A stretch of DNA of 64,000 nt from Salipiger marinus (lineage in GTDB: Bacteria > Pseudomonadota > Alphaproteobacteria > Rhodobacterales > Rhodobacteraceae): assembly GCF_900100085.1 (NCBI RefSeq), contig NZ_FNEJ01000004.1:62001-126000 (forward strand), written 5' to 3'. Both the position numbers and the translations under genes were made by a program. Every line of letters starts with the position of its first letter. Position 1 is the stretch's first letter. The notes beneath the pieces were generated by a model, which was given only the letters and a program-made list of their open reading frames with translations, was not told the origin of the DNA and ran no database searches. This document shows positions 41,853 to 50,506 of this stretch, piece by piece.

Positions 41853-42878
41853 ATGGACAGACCAGCGGGGCGGCGACCGACCGTCAAGGATGTGGCGAAG
41901 CTTGCCGGGGTGTCGCAGGGCACGGTGTCGAACGCGCTGTCGGGGATGCGCGGGGTCGATCCGGTGACGCGGCAGCGCATCGATCAGGCCGTGGCGCAGC
42001 TTGGTTATGTGCCCAACCTTGCGGCCCGGCGCATGCGCACCGGCATGACCCATGCCATCGCGGTGATGACCTCGATGCCGGCGGCGGTGTCGGCGGGCAG
42101 TTCGCGGCTGGGGTTCCTGATGGAAATCGCCGCCTCTGCGGCGATTCACGCGCTGGAGCATAATTCGGCGCTGGTGCTGGTGCCGCCGGTCGCCGATCCC
42201 GCGACCGCGCTGCGCAACGTGGCCATGGACGGCGCGATCATCATCGAGCCGCAGCGCGACGACGCCTTCCTGTCGCTGCTCCGGCAGCGCGGCCTGCCCA
42301 CCGTGGTGATCGGCCAGCCTGCACAGGACGATCTGCCATGGATCGACATGCATTATTCGGAAACGGCAGAGATGCTGCTGTCCCATCTGCTGCAGCAGGG
42401 CTCGCGGCGCATCGCGCTGATCATCGGCGCCTCGCAGCGGGTGTCGCAGGGCATCACCGAACAGGTCTATCACGCGCAGATGCAGCGGTTCGGCATCGCG
42501 CCGCGCGTGATCCGTGTTCCCGAGGCGGAGGGGGAAGAGGGCGCCTATCGCGTCACCCGCGCGCTTCTGCAGCAGGATCCCGGGCTCGACGGCATCTTTG
42601 CCCCGGTGGATGCCTTCGCCTCCGGCGTGATGCGGGCGCTGCGCGAGGAAGGGCGGGCGGTGCCGGGCGAGGTGCGCGTGGTGACCCGTTACGACGGCCT
42701 CCGCGCGCGGGAGGAACGCCCGGCGCTGACCGCCGCGAACCTGCATCTGGATCAGGTCGCGGCCATGGCCACGCGCGTGCTGATGGATCTGATTGCCGGG
42801 CGCGAGATCGCGCATTGCACCAAGGGCCCGAGCCCGTCGCTGGTCATCCGCGACTCCTCGGCAGTGCAGGGCGGCTGA
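41853..42878 (+). CDS. LacI family regulator (sulfonate/arylsulfotransferase island)
   Basis: 341 residues from the ATG at 41853, preceded by AAGGCAGG; the in-frame ATG at 41838 adds five residues and is possible. The helix-turn-helix VKDVAKLAGVSQGTVSNALSG is at about residues 10-30, then the hinge (YVPNLAARRMRTG) and a full effector domain. It is divergent from the arylsulfotransferase/ABC operon, and two strong palindromes lie between. Its likely ligand is the imported compound or its product. Confidence 0.94.
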   Translation: MDRPAGRRPTVKDVAKLAGVSQGTVSNALSGMRGVDPVTRQRIDQAVAQLGYVPNLAARRMRTGMTHAIAVMTSMPAAVSAGSSRLGFLMEIAASAAIHALEHNSALVLVPPVADPATALRNVAMDGAIIIEPQRDDAFLSLLRQRGLPTVVIGQPAQDDLPWIDMHYSETAEMLLSHLLQQGSRRIALIIGASQRVSQGITEQVYHAQMQRFGIAPRVIRVPEAEGEEGAYRVTRALLQQDPGLDGIFAPVDAFASGVMRALREEGRAVPGEVRVVTRYDGLRAREERPALTAANLHLDQVAAMATRVLMDLIAGREIAHCTKGPSPSLVIRDSSAVQGG

Positions 42879-42899
42879 CAGGGGCCGCGCCGTCTGCCC

Positions 42900-44117
42900 T
42901 CAGCGCGCGACTTGGGCCCGGGCGCTGCGCAGCGGACGGGCGGCGGGGGCCGGGGCGCTTGCGACCAGCGCGCGCAGGGCGGTGTCCAGCGGCTCGCGCA
43001 GCGCGCCCAGCAGTTCGGACTGGGCGCTGCCATCGCTGACCGACACCCGCACCTTGTCGAGAGAGCGCAGCATCGGCGCCACCTCCAGCGTCTGGACGAA
43101 GCGGCTGAACACTTCGGGGTTCTGCACGAAAGGCCCGGTCAGGATCACCCGGTCCGGGAACAGCAGGCGGCAGAGATTGGCGGTCACCCGCAGCATTTCC
43201 GACAGGGCCGCCTGCACCACGCGCGAGTCGCGCAGATCCATGCGCGCCAGATGGGCGGCGATGGCATGTTCGCTGGCGGGCAGGCCGGGAAATTCGGCGG
43301 CCAGATCCGACCGGATCGCCCAGAGTCCCGCGACGGTTTCCAGACAGTCGCTGTTGCCGCAGTTGCAGCGCAGGCCGCGCCCGTTGCCAAGGCCCCAGTG
43401 GCCGATCTCGCAGAACCGGCCGCGGCTGCGGTTCACCACCTCGTTTCCGGCGGCATAGGCGGCGCCGATGCCGTGGCCCCAGTGCAGCAGCAGCGCGGTC
43501 TCTTCGGGGCCGTGGTTTTCCTGCACGCGCAGCCCCGCCATTTCCGCGTCAAGGTTGCGGATCAGCCAGACCGGGCAGCCGAACCCGTCCAGCGCTGCGC
43601 CAAGGTCCAGATTGCGCAGCTGCGGCCAGCGTGCCGAGACGCACCAGATCTTGCGCCCCACATCCAGCAGGCCGGACATGGCGCAGACGATGGCCGCAAG
43701 CTCCACCTGCGGGGCAAACAGCGCGGCGGTTTCGGTCACAAGCTGGCGCAGCGTGGCGGCGATGCTGGCGCTGTCGCTGTCCATCGGCGGGGCGGCGGTG
43801 ATCTGGCCCAGCACCCGCAGATCCAGATCCACCGCGCTTGCCACCAGCGTCTGGTCCATCACGGTGACGAACACCGCCCCCAGCCGCTGCTGGTTGAAGG
43901 ACAGCACGGCGGCGGGGCGGCCCTTGCCCCGTCCGCGCGCGCTGTTTTCGTGCAGCACCTCCTGCGCGATGAGCTGGCCCACCAGATCCGACACCGAGGT
44001 GGAGCGCAGGCCCAGCTGGCGCGAGATCTCGCCCCGGTTGGTCGCGTGGCCGCTGCGCACCAAGGAGGCGACGGCGATCAAGTCATCGGTGCGGGCAGTG
44101 TCCATGGCAGGCGTCAT
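42900..44117 (-). CDS. ROK family protein with N-terminal HTH (NagC/XylR type)
   Basis: 405 residues from the ATG at 44117, which overlaps the DctM stop by ATGA; an ATG four codons later is possible. The N-terminal winged helix (NRGEISRQLGLRSTSVSDLVGQL) is near residues 25-60. The ROK domain carries the zinc motif CNCGNSDCLE near 245 and ALLLHWGHGIGAAYA near 200. The N-terminal phosphate-binding DxGxT-like loop is degenerate, which favours a regulator over a working kinase. It is the last gene of the TRAP operon and is next to amino-sugar genes, so it probably senses an amino sugar or its phosphate. Confidence 0.9.
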   Translation of the reverse strand: MTPAMDTARTDDLIAVASLVRSGHATNRGEISRQLGLRSTSVSDLVGQLIAQEVLHENSARGRGKGRPAAVLSFNQQRLGAVFVTVMDQTLVASAVDLDLRVLGQITAAPPMDSDSASIAATLRQLVTETAALFAPQVELAAIVCAMSGLLDVGRKIWCVSARWPQLRNLDLGAALDGFGCPVWLIRNLDAEMAGLRVQENHGPEETALLLHWGHGIGAAYAAGNEVVNRSRGRFCEIGHWGLGNGRGLRCNCGNSDCLETVAGLWAIRSDLAAEFPGLPASEHAIAAHLARMDLRDSRVVQAALSEMLRVTANLCRLLFPDRVILTGPFVQNPEVFSRFVQTLEVAPMLRSLDKVRVSVSDGSAQSELLGALREPLDTALRALVASAPAPAARPLRSARAQVAR

Positions 44118-45406
44118 CGCATCAGGGCAGGCAGGGTCATCGTCAGCGCCGGCACATATGTCACCAGCAGCAGGACCACAATCATGGCCGCGTAGAAGGG
44201 CCACATCTGCCGCACCGCCGCCCCCATGCGGATCCGCGCGATGCCGCAGCCGACGATCAGCGAGGTGCCGACCGGCGGGGTGCAGAGCCCGATGCCAAGG
44301 TTGAGGATCATCATCACTCCGAAATGGATGGGATCGACCCCGACCTTGGTGACGATGGGCAGCAGGATCGGCGTCAGCAGCAGGATCAGCACGCCCATGT
44401 CCATCAGCATCCCCAGCACCAGCAGCAGCAGGTTGATGGCCAGCAGCACGAAGATCTTGTTTTCGGAGATGAAGAAGATCCCCTCCGCCAGCAGGGCCGG
44501 GATGCGCAGATAGGACAGCAGGAAGCCGAAGACCGAGGAGGTCATGATGATCGCCGTAACCATGGCCAGCGTGGTCAGCGTGGTGGTGAAGATGCGCGAC
44601 ACCGCCACCCGGTCGAGGCTGCGATACCAGAACAGCGTGACCAGCAGCGCATAGACCACGGCGATGGCGGCGGATTCCGTAGCGGTGAAGATGCCGGACA
44701 GGATGCCGCCGATGATGATGACGATGGTGAAAAGCCCGATGGCGGCATCGGCCAGCGCCTTCATGCCGCTGCGCAGGTCATAGCGCTGGCCCATCGGGTG
44801 GCGGTGCCGCTTGGCCATGATCGCGCAGATCACCATCAGCGAGGCCCCCAGCAGGAAACCCGGCACATAGCCCGCAAGAAACAGGGTGGAGATCGGCAGC
44901 CCCCCGGCGGCAAGCGCGTAGAAGATCATGTTCTGGCTCGGCGGGATCAGCACCCCCTGTACCGAGGAGGTGATGGTGACCGACACCGAATAGCCCTGCG
45001 GATAGCCTGCCTTGGTCATGGCCGGGATCAGGAACGACCCGATGGAGGCGACATCGGCCACGGAGGATCCGGAAATGCCCCCGAACATGGTGCTGGCCAC
45101 CACATTGCCATGGGCAAGCCCGCCGCGCAGGCGCCCCACCAGCACATCGGCAAGCTTGACCAGCTTGTCGGAAATCCCGCCCTCGGTCATGATGTTGCCG
45201 ACGAGGATGAAGAAGGGCACCGCGAGGAAGGTAAAGGAATTCAGCCCGTTGATCATGCGCTGCGCGACCAGGAGCAGCGGCAGGCCAAGATGCAGCGCCG
45301 TGGCGAGCGAGGCGAGGCCAAGCGCGAAGGCGATCGGCACCCGCAGCAGCATCAGCCCCAGAAAGCCGCCCAGAAGCAGCGTGATCCCGATCCAGTCAAC
45401 CGACAT
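44114..45406 (-). CDS. TRAP transporter large permease (DctM, amino-sugar island)
   Basis: 430 residues from the ATG at 45406; a longer frame runs into DctQ. There are about twelve membrane helices with the DctM marks FGGISGSSVADVASIGSFLIPAM and PPSQNMIFYALAAGG. It overlaps DctQ by 11 bp. Together with DctP2 it should import an amino-sugar-related or acidic compound. Sialic acid TRAP systems beside nagA/nagB are known, but no nan genes (nanA, nanK, nanE) are here, so that is not claimed. Confidence 0.95.
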   Translation of the reverse strand: MSVDWIGITLLLGGFLGLMLLRVPIAFALGLASLATALHLGLPLLLVAQRMINGLNSFTFLAVPFFILVGNIMTEGGISDKLVKLADVLVGRLRGGLAHGNVVASTMFGGISGSSVADVASIGSFLIPAMTKAGYPQGYSVSVTITSSVQGVLIPPSQNMIFYALAAGGLPISTLFLAGYVPGFLLGASLMVICAIMAKRHRHPMGQRYDLRSGMKALADAAIGLFTIVIIIGGILSGIFTATESAAIAVVYALLVTLFWYRSLDRVAVSRIFTTTLTTLAMVTAIIMTSSVFGFLLSYLRIPALLAEGIFFISENKIFVLLAINLLLLVLGMLMDMGVLILLLTPILLPIVTKVGVDPIHFGVMMILNLGIGLCTPPVGTSLIVGCGIARIRMGAAVRQMWPFYAAMIVVLLLVTYVPALTMTLPALMR

Positions 45407-45929
45407 GATGCGCCTCCGGATGGTCCGAAACATCCGCGTCCGGCATCGACACGTCGCGCAGCAGGATGTTGCCAAGCGCGTTCAGGATGCCAAGACCCCC
45501 GCCCACCGTGGCGGAATAATACAGCAGCGCCTTCGGCCAGCCCGAGGCAGGCAGCACCTGCACCCCGGTCAGCGCGATCAGATCCTGCCCGTAATACATC
45601 ACGCTGAACATGAACCCGGCCATGGCCAGCTGCGCGAGATAGTCAAGCGCCAGCGCCAGCGGCAGGGGCAGCAGGTCGCGCAGGAAGGTGATGGCGACAT
45701 GTTCATGCCGCCTGATCCCCACCGCCACCGCCAAGAGCCCGAACCAGATCAGGAACAGCAGGGCGATTTCCTCTGACCAGCTGGTCGGGCTGTTCAGGGC
45801 GAAGCGCAGGAACACCTGCGCCACGGTGACAGCCGTGATCGCCACCAGAAGCAGGTGGCAGATCAGGGCGGCCAGCCGGTTGAGCCCGTCGAGTGCGAAG
45901 GCCAGCTGGCCGCGCCATGCTGTTGTCAT
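45396..45929 (-). CDS. TRAP transporter small permease (DctQ, amino-sugar island)
   Basis: 177 residues with four membrane helices. FALNSPTSWSEEIALLFLIWFGL near residue 48 is the DctQ hallmark, and a charged C-terminal tail follows. It is between DctP (13 bp upstream) and DctM (overlapping) and forms the membrane complex with the latter. Confidence 0.93.
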   Translation of the reverse strand: MTTAWRGQLAFALDGLNRLAALICHLLLVAITAVTVAQVFLRFALNSPTSWSEEIALLFLIWFGLLAVAVGIRRHEHVAITFLRDLLPLPLALALDYLAQLAMAGFMFSVMYYGQDLIALTGVQVLPASGWPKALLYYSATVGGGLGILNALGNILLRDVSMPDADVSDHPEAHHVG

Positions 45930-45942
45930 GCCAGACCGCCGG

Positions 45943-46911
45943 TTACTTTGCGGCCCGGATGCGCTCGAGCAGCGGCATCAGATCGGGAAATTCCTCGTAG
46001 ATCGGCTGCACCGCTTCCTGAAACGGCGCGTTGTCGATCTCTGTCACCGTGGCGCCGCCTTCGGTCACGGTCTGGCGGGCCTGCTCGTTGGCCTCGCGCA
46101 TCAGGTCGCGTTCATACATGGCGGCATCGACGGCGGCGCGGGTGATCGCCTCCTGCTGTTCGGGCGGCAGGCTGTCAAAGCGCATCTTGTTCATCAGCAG
46201 CAGCGCGGGCGGGCTGAGATGCGCGTCCTCCACGTAATTCGGCGCCACCTCGTAATGGGCGGAGGTGTGGTAGGAGACGAAGTCGTTTTCCGCCCCGTCG
46301 ATCACCCCGGTCTGCAGCGCGGAATAGACCTCGCCATAGTTCATGGGCGTCGGCACCGCCCCCAGCAGTTCCATCATGCGGATGGAGATGGGCGCGGGCT
46401 GCACCCGGATCTTGAGCCCCTGCATGTCGTCGATGCTGGCAATCGTCTTGCCCTCGACCGTGTAGAAGGACCGCGACCCGGCATCCATATAGGCAAAGCC
46501 CTTCAGCCCGACCTCTTCGAGATCGGCCAGCACTTCGGCGCCGATGTCGCCGTCCAGCACCTTGTATTTGTGATCCCAGTCCGCGAACACGTAAGGCAGG
46601 GTGAAGGCGCCCATGGACGGGCTGACATTGGCAAGCCCCACCGAATTGACGCGGGTGAAGTCGACGATCCCGGCCTGCGCCTGTTCGATCGTCTCGGGCT
46701 CCTGACCCAGCTGGGCGCCGGAAAAGACCTGCACCTCGACCTCGCCTCCGGAATACTCCTTCACCAGATCGGCGAAGTGATACATGGCGACGGTGACCGG
46801 GTTGGTGTCCGGCTGGTTTTCGGCCAGTCGCAGGACCGTCTGGGCCGAGGCAGCCCCCGGCACGATGGCGGCGCTGGCCAGCAGGCCGAGCAGGGCGTGA
46901 CGCATGTTCAT
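45943..46911 (-). CDS. TRAP transporter substrate-binding protein (DctP, amino-sugar island)
   Basis: 322 residues with a signal peptide ending near residue 23 (ASA-Q). The mature part has the DctP pattern, including the carboxylate-binding Arg block GLKIRVQPAP near residue 150 and the NYGEVYSALQTGVIDGAEND block near 172. It is the first gene of a minus-strand DctPQM-ROK operon and is divergent from nagB. Unlike the other two DctP genes in the window it is followed by only 13 bp before DctQ, so no hairpin fits between them. Confidence 0.95.
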   Translation of the reverse strand: MNMRHALLGLLASAAIVPGAASAQTVLRLAENQPDTNPVTVAMYHFADLVKEYSGGEVEVQVFSGAQLGQEPETIEQAQAGIVDFTRVNSVGLANVSPSMGAFTLPYVFADWDHKYKVLDGDIGAEVLADLEEVGLKGFAYMDAGSRSFYTVEGKTIASIDDMQGLKIRVQPAPISIRMMELLGAVPTPMNYGEVYSALQTGVIDGAENDFVSYHTSAHYEVAPNYVEDAHLSPPALLLMNKMRFDSLPPEQQEAITRAAVDAAMYERDLMREANEQARQTVTEGGATVTEIDNAPFQEAVQPIYEEFPDLMPLLERIRAAK

Positions 46912-47025
46912 TGGAAATCTCCCTATTGGATTCTTGTCTTTGGCCCAGCAAAGCGCGCGATCTGCCTTCCGTCAATATATTTGAACATCTTGGTTCTAAA
47001 AAAGTGCCGCAAGCCCATGGATCAG

Positions 47026-47055
47026 TTGACAGGGGAAATCATTGTTGATTTTTAT
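47026..47055 (+). promoter_or_regulatory. Candidate sigma-70 promoter for nagB
   Basis: A consensus -35 TTGACA (47026-47031) is followed 18 bp later by the -10-like TTTTAT (47050-47055), 33 bp ahead of the nagB start at 47088. This is the best -35/-10 match I see in the window. TTTGAAC (46980) and GTTCAAA (47070) are complementary and flank it; they may be regulator sites, but the spacing is long and this is speculative. Confidence 0.5.
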
Positions 47056-47087
47056 ATCGCAACGCAGACGTTCAAAAAGGTGAGCCG

Positions 47088-47831
47088 ATGAAGATTGTTG
47101 TGCATGACGACAAGGCGGCGATGGGCCGCGCGGCGGCGGCAGAGAGCATTGCTGCCATCCGCGAGGCTCTGGCGCGGGACGGGCGCGCGGCGATCATCGT
47201 CGCCACCGGGATGAGCCAGTTCGAGATGCTGGAGGAGCTGGTGCAGGCCGATCTGGACTGGAGCCGGATCACCGCCTATCACCTTGATGAATATGTCGGG
47301 CTTTCGCGCGACCACCCTGCCAGCTTCCGCGGCTATCTGCAGACGCGCTTTGTCGAGAAGGTGGGCGCGCTTGGCGAATTTGTTGCCGTGGATGGCGACG
47401 CGCCCGACCTGCAGGCCGAGATCGCGCGGCTGAATGCCCGCATCGCCGCCGAGGACATTGCCGTCTGCTTCGCGGGGGTGGGCGAGAACTGCCATCTGGC
47501 CTTCAACGATCCGCCCGCCGATTTCGACACCGACGCCCCCTATCTGGTGGTGGATCTGGATGCGGCCTGCCGCCAGCAGCAATATGGCGAAGGCTGGTTC
47601 CCGACGCTGGAGGATGTGCCGGCGCAGGCGATTTCCATGTCGATCCGCCAGATCCTGAAGGCGCGCAAGATCATCCTGACCGTGCCCGACGCGCGCAAGG
47701 CCAAGGCCGCAAAGGCCGCGCTGGAAGGGCCGGTGACCAATACCGCGCCCGCCTCGATCCTGCAGACCCATGGCGATGTCAGCGTCCACATGGACCCGCC
47801 CGCCGCGTCCCTGCTGGACGCCAAGGGCTGA
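47088..47831 (+). CDS. nagB: Glucosamine-6-phosphate deaminase
   Basis: 247 residues, slightly shorter than E. coli NagB (266). The general-acid/base Asp is in [17 protein letters not shown] near residue 67, and the ring-opening His is in [12 protein letters not shown] near 137. It converts glucosamine-6-phosphate to fructose-6-phosphate and ammonia. AAGGTGAG precedes the ATG. It is followed after 9 bp by nagA and then an oxidoreductase, giving the last two steps of N-acetylglucosamine use. The allosteric C-terminal loop of the E. coli enzyme is not visible. Confidence 0.93.
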   Translation: MKIVVHDDKAAMGRAAAAESIAAIREALARDGRAAIIVATGMSQFEMLEELVQADLDWSRITAYHLDEYVGLSRDHPASFRGYLQTRFVEKVGALGEFVAVDGDAPDLQAEIARLNARIAAEDIAVCFAGVGENCHLAFNDPPADFDTDAPYLVVDLDAACRQQQYGEGWFPTLEDVPAQAISMSIRQILKARKIILTVPDARKAKAAKAALEGPVTNTAPASILQTHGDVSVHMDPPAASLLDAKG

Positions 47832-47840
47832 GGCGGGGCG

Positions 47841-48854
47841 GTGCGGACCGAGGGGCTTTTTGACCTGCAGGTGAACGGCTATGGCGGCGTCGATTTCAAC
47901 GACGCCGCGCTGACCGCCGACCGTCTGGATCACGCGCTGGCGGCGATGCTGGACGATGGCGTGACCGGCTGTCTGCCCACGCTCATCACCGCCACGCCGG
48001 AGCAGCTGCGCGACCGCATCGCGGCGCTGGATGCCGCCGTGCAGGGCAGCCGTCTGGGGCCGCTCATGGTGCCCGGCTATCACCTTGAAGGGCCGTTCCT
48101 GAACGCGGGAGAGGGCTATCACGGCTGCCACCCCGCCGCCGCGATGTCCGATCCCGACCGCGCGCTGGTGGCGGATCTGGAGGCGGGGCTGTCCCGGCCC
48201 ATCCTGCTGCTGACGCTGGCGCCGGAACGTCCGGGCGCGCTGGACGCGATCCGGCACTGGGCGGCGGAGGGCAAGACGCTTGCCGTGGCCCATTCTGCGG
48301 CGGATTTTGCCTGCGTGCGCGCCGCCGCCGATGCCGGGCTGAGCCTGTCGACCCATCTGGGCAATGGCCTGCCGCAGATGCTGCCCAAGCTCGACAACAC
48401 GCTGCTGGCGCAGCTGGCCGAACCCCGGCTTGCCGCCTGCCTGATCGCCGATGGCCACCACATCCCGCCCGAGGCGCTGCGCGCGCTGGTGGCACTCAAA
48501 GGGCCGGAGCACTGCATCCTTGTCAGCGATGCGGTGGTGGCCGCCGGGATGCCGCCGGGAGATTACAGCTTTGCGGGCATGGGCGTGCGGCTGACCCCCG
48601 AAGGCCGCGTGGTGCAGCCTTCGGGCACGGGGCTGGCGGGGTCGGCGCTGCGGCTGGATCAGGCGGTGCGCAATCTGGTGGACTGGTCCATCGCCCCGCC
48701 CGAATTGGCGGCGGCCATGGCAGGATCCGCGCCGCGCGCAGCACTGCGCCGCACGCTCGACCGGCACGGCATCACGCTTGATCCCGGCGAGGTGACATGG
48801 TCCGACGCGCTGCGCCCACGCATCAGCCGCAGGCCTGCGGTGCTGCGGCGATGA
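47841..48854 (+). CDS. nagA: N-acetylglucosamine-6-phosphate deacetylase, barrel-only form
   Basis: 337 residues from a GTG at 47841. The nagB stop lies in the same frame 12 bp upstream, so no longer N-terminus is possible. It retains the single-metal NagA core: DLQVNGYGG at residues 8-16 (Gln/Asn replacing HxH), Glu in HLEGPFLN, the zinc histidines in AHSA and THLGN, and the catalytic Asp in LVSDAV near 224. It lacks the roughly 50 N-terminal residues and the C-terminal segment that form the beta-sandwich domain of classical NagA (about 380). It should release acetate from GlcNAc-6-P. Confidence 0.87.
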   Translation: MRTEGLFDLQVNGYGGVDFNDAALTADRLDHALAAMLDDGVTGCLPTLITATPEQLRDRIAALDAAVQGSRLGPLMVPGYHLEGPFLNAGEGYHGCHPAAAMSDPDRALVADLEAGLSRPILLLTLAPERPGALDAIRHWAAEGKTLAVAHSAADFACVRAAADAGLSLSTHLGNGLPQMLPKLDNTLLAQLAEPRLAACLIADGHHIPPEALRALVALKGPEHCILVSDAVVAAGMPPGDYSFAGMGVRLTPEGRVVQPSGTGLAGSALRLDQAVRNLVDWSIAPPELAAAMAGSAPRAALRRTLDRHGITLDPGEVTWSDALRPRISRRPAVLRR

Positions 48855-49933
48855 GCGGCGCGGCGCCCCGTTTGGGCGTGGTGGGCTGCGGCACCTATGG
48901 CCAGCAGATCCTGCGCTGCTTTGCCGCCGAGGCCCGGCGCGGGCGGGTCACGCTGGTGGCGCTCTGCGATCCTCACGCCGACCGCCGCGCCCGCGCGGAA
49001 GCGGAATTTGCTCTGCCCGGCTTTGCAGAGGCCGGGCAGATGATGCAGAACTGCGCGCTGGATGCGGTGGCGGTGGCCACACCCGACCATCTGCATGCCG
49101 GGGTGATCGAGACGGCGGCGCATCATGGCCTGCATGTCATGGTTGAAAAACCGCTGGACGTGAATCTGGCCCGCGCCACAAGGCTCTCCGACAGCTTCGC
49201 CCGCGCCGACCGCATCCTTTATGTGGATCAGCACAAGCGGTTCGATCCCGGCCATATCCGCCTGCGGCAGGATCTGGCGGCGGGGGCGTTCGGGCGCCCG
49301 CTTTACGGCAGCGTGCATATGGAAGACCGGATCGAGGTGCCCGAGATCTGGCTGCGCGACTGGGTCGGGCACAGCTCTCCGTCGTGGTTTCTGGGGGTCA
49401 ATTTCTACGATCTGGTCACATGGCTGACCGGGCTCGCGCCGCGCCGGGTCTATGCCACCGGGCAGAAAGGCGTGCTGGAGCAGCGCGGCCTGCCCGGGAT
49501 CTGGGACAGCGTTCAGGCCAAGGTGGACTATGACACCGGCTTTTCCATGCATTACGATCTGTCGTGGATCCTGCCCGCCTCCTTTCCCTCCATCGTCAAT
49601 CAGGGCATCCGCATCGTCGGGTCCGAAGGGCTGGCCGAGGTCGACAGCCAGCAGCGCGGCTATTTCGCCGCCCGCGCCGATGCCCCCGGCGCGCTGGAGG
49701 GGAACCCTTTCGGCGTTCTGGAACATGACCATCCGCTGTTCGGCCCCGTCACCGACGGCTATGTCTTCGAGGCGATCCGGCATTTTCTGGACGTGCTTGC
49801 GGCATGGCGGGACGGGGGCTCGGCCCGGGCGCTGGCCGGTCGCTATCCCGATGCCGCCTCCGCGCTGACGGCGATCCGTCTGGCCGAAGCGGTGGACCGC
49901 AGCCTTGCCAGCGGCGGCATCGAACCGGTCTGA
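48851..49933 (+). CDS. Gfo/Idh/MocA family oxidoreductase (amino-sugar island)
   Basis: 360 residues from the ATG at 48851, overlapping the nagA stop by ATGA. The Rossmann motif GVVGCGTYGQQ is at residues 9-19, and the VEKPLDVN motif near residue 100 carries the family Lys. WLRDWVGHSSPSWFLGVNFYDLVTW near 175 is like the active-site helix with the conserved histidine region. It probably oxidises, epimerises or dehydrates an amino-sugar derivative before nagA/nagB act. Substrate unknown. Confidence 0.9.
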   Translation: MSGAAPRLGVVGCGTYGQQILRCFAAEARRGRVTLVALCDPHADRRARAEAEFALPGFAEAGQMMQNCALDAVAVATPDHLHAGVIETAAHHGLHVMVEKPLDVNLARATRLSDSFARADRILYVDQHKRFDPGHIRLRQDLAAGAFGRPLYGSVHMEDRIEVPEIWLRDWVGHSSPSWFLGVNFYDLVTWLTGLAPRRVYATGQKGVLEQRGLPGIWDSVQAKVDYDTGFSMHYDLSWILPASFPSIVNQGIRIVGSEGLAEVDSQQRGYFAARADAPGALEGNPFGVLEHDHPLFGPVTDGYVFEAIRHFLDVLAAWRDGGSARALAGRYPDAASALTAIRLAEAVDRSLASGGIEPV

Positions 49934-50027
49934 TCCCCGCCGCGTCTTGCGCGCCCCCTAAAGTCATGGTGCCGATCCGGGCCGGGTGTGCCGCCCCGCA
50001 GATCGGTCTTGTGCCGCGCCGCGAATC

Positions 50028-50044
50028 GTAACATATAAAGTTAC
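50028..50044. promoter_or_regulatory. Inverted repeat touching the Rrf2 start codon
   Basis: GTAAC (50028-50032) and GTTAC (50040-50044) are perfect arms around a 7-bp AT-rich spacer, directly abutting the ATG at 50045. There is no purine-rich ribosome site. The position suggests autorepression at a promoter whose transcript begins at or very near the start codon. Confidence 0.55.
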
Positions 50045-50506
50045 ATGAAAAGAGACAGCCGCCTTTCCTCCGTCCTTCACGCGCTGCTGCATATGGCAGA
50101 GCACCGGGCGCCCATGACCTCGGACCAGCTGTCGCTCTGCCTCGGGACCAACCCGGTGGTGGTGCGGCGCAGCATGGGCTTCCTGCGCCGGGCCAAGATC
50201 GTGTGCTCTGACCGGGGCCATGCCGGGGGCTGGCGGATCTGTCGCGACCTTGCCACGATCACGCTGCGCGACCTTTACGCCGCGCTGGAAGAGCCGGAGG
50301 TCTTTGCCCTCGGCCATCGCAGCGAGGCGCCGGAATGCCTTGTGGAACAGGCGGTCAATGCCGCGCTGGATCAGGCCTTCGCCGAAGCCGAGGCGCTGCT
50401 GCTGCAGCGGATGGGAGAGGTCACGCTGGCCGATCTTGCAGAAGATTTCACCCGGCGCCATGCGGCCCGCAGCGCCCGACAGGGGGAGCACACACATGAC
50501 ACATGA
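50045..50506 (+). CDS. Rrf2 family transcriptional regulator (YwnA-like)
   Basis: 153 residues with the Rrf2 winged helix in the first 70 residues (TSDQLSLCLGTNPVVVRRSMGFL). It lacks the three-cysteine iron-sulfur cluster loop of IscR/NsrR, having only Cys98 in that region (APECLVEQ), so it is likely a single-cysteine redox or electrophile sensor. It overlaps the flavoprotein gene by 11 bp and they must be co-transcribed; it probably regulates both. Confidence 0.9.
   Translation: MKRDSRLSSVLHALLHMAEHRAPMTSDQLSLCLGTNPVVVRRSMGFLRRAKIVCSDRGHAGGWRICRDLATITLRDLYAALEEPEVFALGHRSEAPECLVEQAVNAALDQAFAEAEALLLQRMGEVTLADLAEDFTRRHAARSARQGEHTHDT

Noticed and set aside
44114-49933. Sialic acid catabolic cluster
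   Set aside because: TRAP plus nagA/nagB is suggestive, but no nanA, nanE or nanK homologue is present in the window.
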